A DNA stretch of 6,670 bases from Methanobacteriota archaeon (GTDB lineage Archaea > Thermoplasmatota > Poseidoniia > Poseidoniales > Poseidoniaceae). Below the pieces are notes generated by a model that searched no databases, was not told the DNA's origin, and worked only from the letters and a program-made list of their open reading frames with translations. The translations under genes were made by a program, and so were the position numbers. Position 1 is the stretch's first letter; every line of letters starts with the position of its first letter. Where the stretch lies: contig PAMN02000020.1 in NCBI GenBank assembly GCA_002707335.2, forward strand, positions 1 to 6,670. The letters are read 5' to 3'. Below, one piece after another: positions 1-5,157 of the stretch.

Positions 1-123
1 TTCAGAAATTTCGATTATTCGATCTAGAATTTCTTCGTTATTCAAGAAATGTTGTCCTAGTGATTTATCATTTGATTGACGAGCCCTAAGATTGTCAATT
101 AATTCACGAGCACGCCCGCCAAT
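1..123 (-). CDS. ksgA: 16S rRNA adenine dimethyltransferase KsgA/RsmA, N-terminal part (cut by window edge)
   Basis: Only the first 41 codons are present; the gene continues beyond base 1. The frame reads through a basic/acidic leader (GGRARELIDNLRAR) into LGQHFLNNEEILDRIIEI, the classic N-terminal LGQHFL motif of KsgA/Dim1 enzymes just before the S-adenosylmethionine-binding fold. The family dimethylates two adjacent adenines in the helix 45 loop of 16S rRNA during small-subunit maturation. It is the last visible gene of the rpl21e-rpoF-DUF655-ksgA string, an order common in archaea. The start is odd: the frame has no ATG or GTG. A strong GGAGGAG site at 131-137 points to ATT at 123-121 as start; the only other choice is TTG at 156-154, which would overlap the DUF655 gene and has no visible binding site. 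Identity is well supported; the start codon is uncertain. Confidence 0.87.
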   Translation of the reverse strand, partial: MGGRARELIDNLRARQSNDKSLGQHFLNNEEILDRIIEISE

Positions 124-127
124 TGTA

Positions 128-730
128 TCACTCCTCCTGTCTAAGAAGCAATTCAATCAATCGTGGTTGAAGGTTTCTGTCTTCGATTTCTGCAACAAAT
201 CGTCGAGCGAGTAATTCAGCGGAATTTATCCCGCAGTCATCATCGAGTTGAGCAAAGTTTTCCCATCCTGCACGCCCTCTCTTGGAGACCATGTCCAATG
301 CTTTCTTGTTACCAACTCCTGGTAAAAGTTCGAATGCGTGCATCTTGCGTGATAAGTTCCCAGCTCTGTTGAAGAATTGTTCAATGAAAACCGATGGTGA
401 ATCTTCGATGATTTGCTGAATAACAATTGGCATTTCTTGATTTGCTGCATTGGATAGATCTCTAATTCTAGCAAATCCCAATATGTCCTGTACGACATCT
501 TTCTGCGAAATATCTGAGCCCATGTAAAGTCTAGAGCCGACCATCTGGACTCCTTTGTTAGGCTTGGCGCTGAGTCTGATTACGTGTAACGATGGTTCAG
601 TTACTACAACGATTGCTTCGTTTGCTGAAGGATGGTCAATTACTCTGCACCATTCAACTGAAAGAAGTGGGTCGCTACGCTGCCCGCGTGGGTTACCCCT
701 GCGATTACCTGAGCGACGATCGTTGTACAT
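128..730 (-). CDS. DUF655 family HhH nucleic-acid-binding protein
   Basis: About 200 residues. It opens with an Arg/Gly/Asn-rich basic tail (residues 1-18), then a beta-rich domain (about 20-75) that fits the OB-like N-terminal half of DUF655. A helical C-terminal part contains a clear helix-hairpin-helix motif, FELLPGVGNKKALDMVSKR, at about 133-151. DUF655 is an archaeal family of unsettled function. The HhH motif and the basic tail imply RNA or DNA binding, and its steady place between rpoF and ksgA suggests a role linked to ribosome or tRNA biogenesis (inference). ATG at 730 is preferred because GGTG lies six bases upstream; a GTG three codons earlier (739) is possible. There is a gap of about 21 bases after rpoF, and its 3' end carries the binding site for ksgA. 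Family call is firm; function is not known. Confidence 0.9.
   Translation of the reverse strand: MYNDRRSGNRRGNPRGQRSDPLLSVEWCRVIDHPSANEAIVVVTEPSLHVIRLSAKPNKGVQMVGSRLYMGSDISQKDVVQDILGFARIRDLSNAANQEMPIVIQQIIEDSPSVFIEQFFNRAGNLSRKMHAFELLPGVGNKKALDMVSKRGRAGWENFAQLDDDCGINSAELLARRFVAEIEDRNLQPRLIELLLRQEE
131..137 (-). promoter_or_regulatory. Ribosome binding site for ksgA
   Basis: GGAGGAG on the minus strand, inside the last codons of the DUF655 gene and 7 bases before ATT (123-121) in the KsgA frame. This spacing decides the start in favour of ATT over the upstream TTG. A GTG overlaps the DUF655 stop (131-129) but is in the wrong frame and hits a stop after nine codons. Confidence 0.6.
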
Positions 731-751
731 GTAGAACACCGTGTATCAAAA

Positions 752-1114
752 TCATTCTACACCAAGATGTTGGCGTACAATCACTAGAACAGCCTCTACC
801 TCATCGTTATCGATTGAGATTCTTCTGCTAGCGACTACTGCGCGAACATCGTCTGGATGAAGTGGCATTAACTCCGCTAATTTAGCAGCCAATTCTGGAT
901 ATTTCTGGAATGTTTCAATTTCCATAATCGCATTGAACATGTCATTGAATACATTCGGGTCTGTGCTGTAGCCACTTCTGTTTTCACTTGCAGCCCATTC
1001 TGCGTGTTGCAAAGCAGCTTTTTGTTCGTAAGTCAGGAAACCACGTCGTGCATTTGCATCGTTCAACATGTTTCTAACTGTGGCAAAATCTAGAAATCTT
1101 TCCTCTTCGGACAT
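752..1114 (-). CDS. rpoF: DNA-directed RNA polymerase subunit Rpo4/RpoF
   Basis: A 120-residue protein matching archaeal Rpo4 (RpoF, homologue of eukaryotic Rpb4). With Rpo7 (RpoE) this subunit forms the stalk of archaeal RNA polymerase, which helps open-complex formation, binds emerging RNA and aids termination. The helical C-terminal half has the typical arrangement: a KYPELAAKLAELMPLHPDDVRA segment (about 73-95), then a helix rich in Glu, Val and Ile (DNDEVEAVLVIV). The protein is acidic and ends close to the usual family length. ATG at 1114 is chosen because GGAG stands eight bases before it, overlapping the rpl21e stop; the GTG at 1123, which overlaps that stop, would add only three residues. 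Co-transcription with rpl21e is very likely. Confidence 0.93.
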   Translation of the reverse strand: MSEEERFLDFATVRNMLNDANARRGFLTYEQKAALQHAEWAASENRSGYSTDPNVFNDMFNAIMEIETFQKYPELAAKLAELMPLHPDDVRAVVASRRISIDNDEVEAVLVIVRQHLGVE

Positions 1115-1119
1115 GATAA

Positions 1120-1410
1120 TCACTCCAATGGTCTTAGGTGCTCTGGCCTAGCAACGACTGTCTTTTGCATGTTGCCATCCTTAACTGAAACTACCCATGC
1201 TCTTCCTTGTTTCTTTTGGATGAACCCGGTCTTTCCGTGGAATCTGCGGTGAGGCATACCTTGTTGCTGTCCACCATCTAATACGATAGCAACACGGTCT
1301 CCTTCGTCGTAGTCATGAATAACGCGACTGATGTATAGGCGGCCTCTTTGGTGACGGCCTCTACTCAATATGGAACGTGTTCCTTGGCGTTGTCCCTTGG
1401 ACTTCTTCAT
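1120..1410 (-). CDS. rpl21e: 50S ribosomal protein L21e
   Basis: A 96-residue basic protein with the family signature GMPHRRFHGKTGFI in the middle, preceded by YDEGDRVAIVLDG and followed by a beta-rich end finishing in ARPEHLRPLE. L21e is found in archaea and eukaryotes, not bacteria, and lies in the large subunit near 5S rRNA; the SH3-like barrel and basic N-terminal tail (KKSKGQRQGTRS) contact rRNA. ATG at 1410 gives the usual N-terminus; an upstream GTG at 1419 would add three residues and is less likely. It heads the rpl21e-rpoF-DUF655-ksgA string. The 84 bases before it hold a TATA-like box and a 9-base direct repeat, so it probably has its own promoter although pus10 lies just upstream in the same direction. 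Confidence 0.97.
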   Translation of the reverse strand: MKKSKGQRQGTRSILSRGRHQRGRLYISRVIHDYDEGDRVAIVLDGGQQQGMPHRRFHGKTGFIQKKQGRAWVVSVKDGNMQKTVVARPEHLRPLE

Positions 1411-1440
1411 AGTTTTCACAACCCACTCATACTGTCAAAA

Positions 1441-1469
1441 CGACCTTCCGAGCAACTTGGCGACCTTCC
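1441..1469. repeat. 9-base direct repeat in the rpl21e leader
   Basis: CGACCTTCC (plus strand) occurs at 1441-1449 and again at 1461-1469, starting exactly 20 bases apart, about two turns of B-DNA. One copy lies between the TATA-like box and the expected transcription start of rpl21e, the other just after it. That is a plausible place for a dimeric regulator or an mRNA-leader element, but chance cannot be excluded. Confidence 0.4.
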
Positions 1470-1474
1470 AGCCC

Positions 1475-1481
1475 CATATAA
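1475..1481 (-). promoter_or_regulatory. TATA-like box for the rpl21e operon
   Basis: TTATATG on the minus strand, in the 84-base gap between the pus10 stop and the rpl21e start. The same heptamer stands 26 bases before the gene at 6589. An archaeal start about 26 bases downstream would fall near 1452 and leave a leader of about 40 bases. No transcript data; sequence match only. Confidence 0.45.
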
Positions 1482-1494
1482 GCACCGCGATATT

Positions 1495-3174
1495 TCAATC
1501 CGCATGAATATCGGCAACATCAAGCCATTCAACAGTACATTTTGCCTTGATTAATGATGCAATGGAAGGCTGGGTTCTTCCGCCATCGCCATGTACAGTT
1601 TCCTTGACATAAGTGCCTGATTCACATCTCAGACTGAATTCGCCAATCATCAAATTATCATCGACTATCTCTATTGACGGGTCTCTAGTTTCGATTACTT
1701 TTCGCTTTCGAATCTTGTCAGCACGCCTGTGTGCAACCCTTTCCGGAGTACGTTGCGCAAGAGTACAACCTTGCAACTTTTCCATAATTTCTAAGACAAA
1801 ATCCTTGTCAGGAAGAGGCAAAGTTTCTTCCTTTGCGTTTTGGATTCTCTCGATTAGCACATCCTTTGTACCGGACTTTGCCAAACCTTTCTCTTCACAA
1901 ATAGCAACCAATTCCGCTTTCTTTAAGCCAGAGTAGTCGACCTGTTCTGGTTCTTTTTCTTCCCGATCGTTTTTGTTTGAGTAATACTTTTTGCGGCGAG
2001 AATTTCTGTGACGATTATCTTTGGGAACCTCGAGGATTTTTGTTAGTTCATCCAACTCATCCTGAGTCATTGGCTCTATCTTATATCTAATCGTGTAGGA
2101 TTTTTCTGCGGGTGTATCCTTAACTCTAACAACTTCACTGCGGTTCGATGGTCTCATAGAACTCACCTCCAACCTACCTTCTGCATTAGTATTGATTATT
2201 TCCATCATCTCAGTGCAGTCTATGTTCCTAAATGTTGGATCTTTGAATTCTATTACGAACGGCCTGCCTCTTCCAAGACATCTAACATCGATATCTTCTC
2301 TACCCATTCCGTGAAATGAATGCTCTTCACTACCAAATTTTTCTAGTAAAGGGTCACCAATTAGGCCTTGTACCGAACTAGTATATTGCATTCCTGTGAA
2401 ATCACACTTCACACAGCCTCTTCCCTTACATGATTTACAAGGCCACTTGGTCTGAGGAATTCCTCGCTCGAGTTTTCTGTATCTGCCATAGAAATATTGT
2501 GACCTAACATCCAAATCTACGGTAAGAGTTAGAACATCGATTATGGCTAGTATTTCTGGTTTATCGATTACAATTTTCATATCGAATCCACTAGCTTTCA
2601 AATGTTTAGCAATCTCTTCTATCAAACTGGATTTTAATGGAGCTGAATTTGCAGCACCGTGACGTTTTCTCAGGTAATCCTCCATCTCTGTTTGGTCTTT
2701 TGGAATTCTAGAGCCAAGTTGTAACCTGGAACACTCTTTATCGCCAATTGTTTCAATAATCAGTTCAGATAGTAGTGGAATCTCATCAAACAGATTCTCA
2801 CAAAATGGACATAATGATTCAACTTCTCTGATATTTTCTAGTGAATGGTCTGCTTCTACAACCTGATTTCTAACCTCGATTCCTGATTCAAGCATCGTTT
2901 GACTGAAGCGTTTCTTGCCACTTACTCTTCCAAGACAATGATTGCAGGTACCAATTTTCACCAGATGTTTCAATCCAGCAGGAGAAGGTGCTGAAGGAAC
3001 CACTTCTTCATTCATCTGAAGTTCGTAATCATCATCCCAATCCGGCTCGGGCAAGGTCTCTGATTGATTTGCATCATCCCAAAGAGAATAATCAGTTGAA
3101 CCAAAACCTGTATTTGCATAGGATGTCCAATCCTCATCGTCATTCTGGTTGTCCTTAGAATCATCTTCAGGCAT
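1495..3174 (-). CDS. pus10: tRNA pseudouridine synthase Pus10 with an internal SAP-like motif
   Basis: 559 residues, long for archaeal Pus10 (usually near 400). Pus10 makes pseudouridine 54 and/or 55 in the T-loop of archaeal tRNA. Seen in order: a very acidic extension (1-66); the N-terminal accessory domain with a zinc-finger pattern, CNHC (77-80) and CPFC (122-125); a second cysteine cluster, CKSCKGRGCVKC (246-257); the catalytic motif GREDIDVRCLGRGRPFVIE (291-309), where Asp294 is the expected nucleophile by comparison with GRTD in TruA; Tyr360 at the expected active-site position; then an insert (about 382-457) with a basic stretch NRHRNSRRKK and a SAP-like helix pair (412-447). The family resumes with QRTPERVAHRRADKIRKRKV (474-493) and GTYVKETVHGDGGRTQPS near the end. 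Start at ATG 3174 is set by GGTGAT just upstream. Catalytic residues look intact. It is divergent from xseA and lies upstream of rpl21e in the same direction. Confidence 0.95.
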   Translation of the reverse strand: MPEDDSKDNQNDDEDWTSYANTGFGSTDYSLWDDANQSETLPEPDWDDDYELQMNEEVVPSAPSPAGLKHLVKIGTCNHCLGRVSGKKRFSQTMLESGIEVRNQVVEADHSLENIREVESLCPFCENLFDEIPLLSELIIETIGDKECSRLQLGSRIPKDQTEMEDYLRKRHGAANSAPLKSSLIEEIAKHLKASGFDMKIVIDKPEILAIIDVLTLTVDLDVRSQYFYGRYRKLERGIPQTKWPCKSCKGRGCVKCDFTGMQYTSSVQGLIGDPLLEKFGSEEHSFHGMGREDIDVRCLGRGRPFVIEFKDPTFRNIDCTEMMEIINTNAEGRLEVSSMRPSNRSEVVRVKDTPAEKSYTIRYKIEPMTQDELDELTKILEVPKDNRHRNSRRKKYYSNKNDREEKEPEQVDYSGLKKAELVAICEEKGLAKSGTKDVLIERIQNAKEETLPLPDKDFVLEIMEKLQGCTLAQRTPERVAHRRADKIRKRKVIETRDPSIEIVDDNLMIGEFSLRCESGTYVKETVHGDGGRTQPSIASLIKAKCTVEWLDVADIHAD

Positions 3175-3178
3175 AGTA

Positions 3179-3184
3179 ATCACC
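3179..3184 (-). promoter_or_regulatory. Ribosome binding site for pus10
   Basis: GGTGAT on the minus strand, complementary to the archaeal 16S 3' end, four bases before ATG 3174. It favours that start over the ATG at 3186, which overlaps the site itself. Confidence 0.6.
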
Positions 3185-3193
3185 ATCCCGAGC

Positions 3194-3207
3194 AGGGGTC
3201 AACCCCT
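3194..3207. repeat. 14-base palindrome in the pus10/xseA divergent region
   Basis: AGGGGT-CA-ACCCCT forms an inverted repeat with perfect 6-base arms and a 2-base centre. It lies in the 124-base region between the divergent pus10 and xseA starts, 20 bases from the pus10 start and 91 from that of xseA. The short centre suits a dimeric protein operator better than an RNA hairpin. No regulator is encoded nearby in the window. Apart from this and a weak TATA-like stretch (TATTCAATA, 3267-3275) about 28 bases before xseA, the region shows nothing clear. Confidence 0.45.
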
Positions 3208-3298
3208 TACTGGAACAAGTGGTGGGAAATGCTGGCATTCAAAACCTCTTCCATTCAGAAAGCGAGTATTCAATAACCTTGGACTATCGATAATTATC

Positions 3299-4483
3299 AT
3301 GGCAGGTGAACCAATTGAGGTGGGGCAATATGTTTCACTTGCTAGAAAAGCCTTGGTAAACGAACCATATCTAGCGAATGCAGCAATAATTGGTGAATTG
3401 ACAAAATTAACCCTGGCTAGATCAGGTCATTCCTACTTCACACTCACAGACGAGAAGGGGTCTATTGATTGTGTATTGTTCGGAGGAAATTCGATGTTTG
3501 AATCCCAAAATATCGCAGTGGGCTCAAAATTAGTAGCTCTGGGTGGAATTGATGTCTACGTCAAAACCGGACGAATGCAATTCAAGGCATCGCGAGTGCA
3601 ACCAGTGCAAAATATCGGAGAGTTGGAAAAGGCTCGAAGGGAATTAATCGAAAGATGGAGAAAGGATGGAACATTGGATAGACCTCGTTTATCAGCGCCT
3701 CACATTCCAAAGAATTTGTACATAATCACCGGAGGTGGAAGTGCGGCACTAGCAGACATGCAACGTTTAATCGCTGACCGTTGGCCTGATTTTTCATACA
3801 CCATAATCCCAGTTTTAGTTCAAGGAATGGGGGCTCCTGAACAACTGATTCAAGCGTTAAAATATGCAGGAAATCATGCTGATCTAATCATTATTGGAAG
3901 AGGTGGTGGTTCACCTGAAGATTTGTGGTCATTCAATCTGGAATCGGTTTGTCAAGCAATAATTGACTGCCCAGCACCGGTTGTAAGCGCTGTAGGTCAC
4001 GAGTCTGATTTGCTTGTAAGTGATTTAATCGCTGACGTTAGAGCCTCCACTCCTTCAAATGCCGTGGAAAGGGTTGTTCCAATAAAGAGTGAGTTACTTG
4101 CACTCATAGCACAAGTTGGGGATAGAGTAGACTTTGCTATTGATAATTTGTTCACCAAGAAAAATGAGAAAATATCCTCTATGATTATTCGACTAAGCGC
4201 AGCCCCGATGAAGGGTATTTCCAATGCCAAATTACGAAACTCAAGACTTTATTCTCGACTTAATAGCGCGATTGAAAGAGATATGTTGACAAAGAAAAAC
4301 CGCTTACTAACCATTGATTCAATTCTAAAATCTACTAATCCAGAAAGAGTTCTAGATAGAGGATACTCCATGACCATGGATACTGATGGAAAACCAGTAA
4401 CAAGTATCGCTGGTTTGAAAGAAGGTGACCTCCTAAGCGTAGTACTCAGGGATGGTAAAGTAACAACTGAGGTGAAAAAATGA
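3299..4483 (+). CDS. xseA: Exodeoxyribonuclease VII large subunit
   Basis: 394 residues. With XseB it forms exonuclease VII, which degrades single-stranded DNA from both ends into oligonucleotides, in repair and clearance of displaced strands. Residues about 5-105 are the OB-fold domain that grips single-stranded DNA (GELTKLTLARSGHSYFTLTD, 32-51). The catalytic domain follows: ITGGGSAALADM (143-154), PVLVQG (171-176), GRGGGSPEDLWSFN (200-213), SAVGHESD (230-237) and D242/D246/R248 with TP 251-252, all typical of XseA. The conserved LDRGYS motif near the C-terminus is present. It is shorter than the roughly 450 residues common in bacteria; the missing length is mainly in the helical region after residue 260. 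Start ATG 3299 gives a family-like N-terminus and has no Shine-Dalgarno sequence, so the transcript may be leaderless. It overlaps xseB by ATGA. The family is mainly bacterial, so ancient transfer is likely. Confidence 0.95.
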   Translation: MAGEPIEVGQYVSLARKALVNEPYLANAAIIGELTKLTLARSGHSYFTLTDEKGSIDCVLFGGNSMFESQNIAVGSKLVALGGIDVYVKTGRMQFKASRVQPVQNIGELEKARRELIERWRKDGTLDRPRLSAPHIPKNLYIITGGGSAALADMQRLIADRWPDFSYTIIPVLVQGMGAPEQLIQALKYAGNHADLIIIGRGGGSPEDLWSFNLESVCQAIIDCPAPVVSAVGHESDLLVSDLIADVRASTPSNAVERVVPIKSELLALIAQVGDRVDFAIDNLFTKKNEKISSMIIRLSAAPMKGISNAKLRNSRLYSRLNSAIERDMLTKKNRLLTIDSILKSTNPERVLDRGYSMTMDTDGKPVTSIAGLKEGDLLSVVLRDGKVTTEVKK

Positions 4484-4665
4484 CATATGCAGAAGCAATG
4501 AAAAGGCTGGAAGAAATTGTCGCAGCACTAGAAGCTGGCGGAACGGATTTAGATGAAACTCTGAAACTTTTCGAAGAAGGCTCCAACCTGCTCAAAGAAT
4601 GCCAAAAAGAATTAGCTGAAGCGGAAGGAAAAATTGAAACATTACGTTTGGAGGATATTGAGTGA
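4480..4665 (+). CDS. xseB: Exodeoxyribonuclease VII small subunit
   Basis: 61 residues, the normal size for XseB. The pattern is standard: YAEAMKRLEEIVAALEAGG, then DLDETLKLFEEGSNLLKECQ, then an acidic helical tail. XseB subunits form helical hairpins that bind the C-terminal helices of XseA and are needed for an active holoenzyme. The start codon overlaps the xseA stop (ATGA), and GAGGTGA at 4469-4475, inside xseA, is its binding site, so the two are translationally coupled. It overlaps the next gene by GTGA. Adjacent intact xseA and xseB make a functional exonuclease VII likely here. Confidence 0.95.
   Translation: MTYAEAMKRLEEIVAALEAGGTDLDETLKLFEEGSNLLKECQKELAEAEGKIETLRLEDIE
4650..4656 (+). 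promoter_or_regulatory. Ribosome binding site for the DUF59-like gene
   Basis: GGAGGAT within the end of xseB, with GGAGG ending seven bases before GTG 4662. It supports the GTG start, which overlaps the xseB stop codon. Confidence 0.65.
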
Positions 4666-4958
4666 ATAGAAAAATCGCTGCCTTGCAAAGGAAAATCGCA
4701 AGGCTTGCAGCAGATTGGCGAGACCCTCACGATGAGGAAGCCTGGTCGAAAAGAGATATTGTGAAAAATATCGAAATTTCTGATGATGGTGAAGTTGCAA
4801 TTACAGTCACTCCTCCTCGGCCGCATTGTCCATGCTGTTTACTAGATTTAGATAATTTTAGAACCAAATTACTACAAACAAAAGGCGTAAGTTTTGCAAC
4901 AATAAATGTCGTTGGGATTCCTGCTAGTGACAGATGGACAAGAACCCTGAATCGCTGA
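4662..4958 (+). CDS. Small MIP18/DUF59-like protein (possible Fe-S assembly fold) with a CPCC motif
   Basis: 98 residues starting at GTG, overlapping xseB by GTGA. Residues 1-18 are an amphipathic helix with a heptad repeat (RKIAALQ, RKIARLA). The rest resembles the MIP18/DUF59 fold of SufT, PaaD and the Mrp N-terminal domain: a DP pair (21-22), SKRDIVKNIEI (29-39), a DGEVAITVT strand (42-50), CPCC (56-59) where the family often has a reactive cysteine in a CP motif, a helix (61-72), then KGVSFATINVVG (74-85) and a tail with SDRW (89-92). DUF59 proteins help deliver or assemble iron-sulfur clusters. The match is by pattern only and the family's usual Gly/Leu context is weak, so it could be another alpha/beta fold with a metal-binding cysteine cluster. 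Co-transcription with xseAB is nearly certain; a functional link with exonuclease VII is only inferred. Confidence 0.6.
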   Translation: MNRKIAALQRKIARLAADWRDPHDEEAWSKRDIVKNIEISDDGEVAITVTPPRPHCPCCLLDLDNFRTKLLQTKGVSFATINVVGIPASDRWTRTLNR

Positions 4959-4988
4959 AATTGATAGAAATATAATGTCATATCACAT

Positions 4989-4995
4989 CTTTTTC
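4989..4995 (+). terminator. Possible T-run terminator of the xseAB operon
   Basis: CTTTTTC, about 30 bases after the stop of the DUF59-like gene. Archaeal polymerase can terminate at short T-runs without a hairpin; five T's is at the low end, so this is tentative. Confidence 0.3.
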
Positions 4996-5010
4996 AAGAT
5001 TACAAGTTAT

Positions 5011-5020
5011 CTAATATAAT
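5011..5020 (+). promoter_or_regulatory. TATA-like box for the 38-residue membrane protein gene
   Basis: CTAATATAAT, centred about 24 bases before ATG 5040. The expected transcription start falls at or just before the A of the start codon, implying a leaderless or nearly leaderless message. No Shine-Dalgarno sequence is present, in line with this. Confidence 0.45.
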
Positions 5021-5039
5021 CACTGGACTGTTGGGGATA

Positions 5040-5156
5040 ATGGAAGAGTGGAACGACATTCCTTTAGATGACGAAGACGGGCCAAAACCAATTGCTCAAG
5101 TAATTGTAATGGGATTGGTATGTCTTATGGTTATGGTATTCTTTCTTGGCATGTAA
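5040..5156 (+). CDS. 38-residue single-helix membrane protein, unknown function
   Basis: The frame reads MEEWNDIPLDDEDGPKP (1-17), an acidic head, then an unbroken hydrophobic stretch of about 20 residues (IAQVIV...FFLGM, 18-38) to the TAA. It looks like a one-pass membrane protein with the acidic N-terminus on one face and almost no tail on the other. I do not recognise a family. Support for it being real: a TATA-like box at leaderless spacing, an acidic-head-plus-helix composition unlikely by chance, and a stop one base from the stop of the convergent membrane protein gene, so the interval is fully used. It could be a small subunit of a membrane complex or a regulator of a membrane protein; nothing nearby settles which. 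Confidence 0.6.
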   Translation: MEEWNDIPLDDEDGPKPIAQVIVMGLVCLMVMVFFLGM

Positions 5157-5157
5157 T

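Noticed and set aside
129..131. GTG overlapping the DUF655 stop as the ksgA start
   Set aside because: It is out of frame with the LGQHFL reading frame and reaches TAA after nine codons.
592..831. Plus-strand open frame opposite DUF655 and rpoF
   Set aside because: It is the complement of two confident genes and shows no protein-like pattern.
1427..1477. 16-codon frame (minus strand) beginning ATGGGGCTGGAAGG in the pus10-rpl21e gap
   Set aside because: Its ATG lies inside the TATA-like box, there is no ribosome binding site, and the length is within chance. It is not a frameshifted tail of Pus10 either, since Pus10 already ends at its usual place.
3149..3298. Upstream extension of xseA to an earlier ATG (about 50 more residues)
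   Set aside because: The extra residues do not fit XseA, overlap the pus10 5' end and run through the palindromic intergenic region; the family-like N-terminus begins at 3299.
4446..4826. Long minus-strand open frame across the end of xseA, xseB and the DUF59-like gene
   Set aside because: It is antisense to three well-supported overlapping genes and its translation, rich in Ser and Phe, has no recognisable domain.
5040..5156. Small subunit (CbaD-like) of a ba3-type cytochrome oxidase
   Set aside because: Only size and the acidic-head-plus-one-helix layout are similar; no oxidase genes are nearby and no specific residues match.
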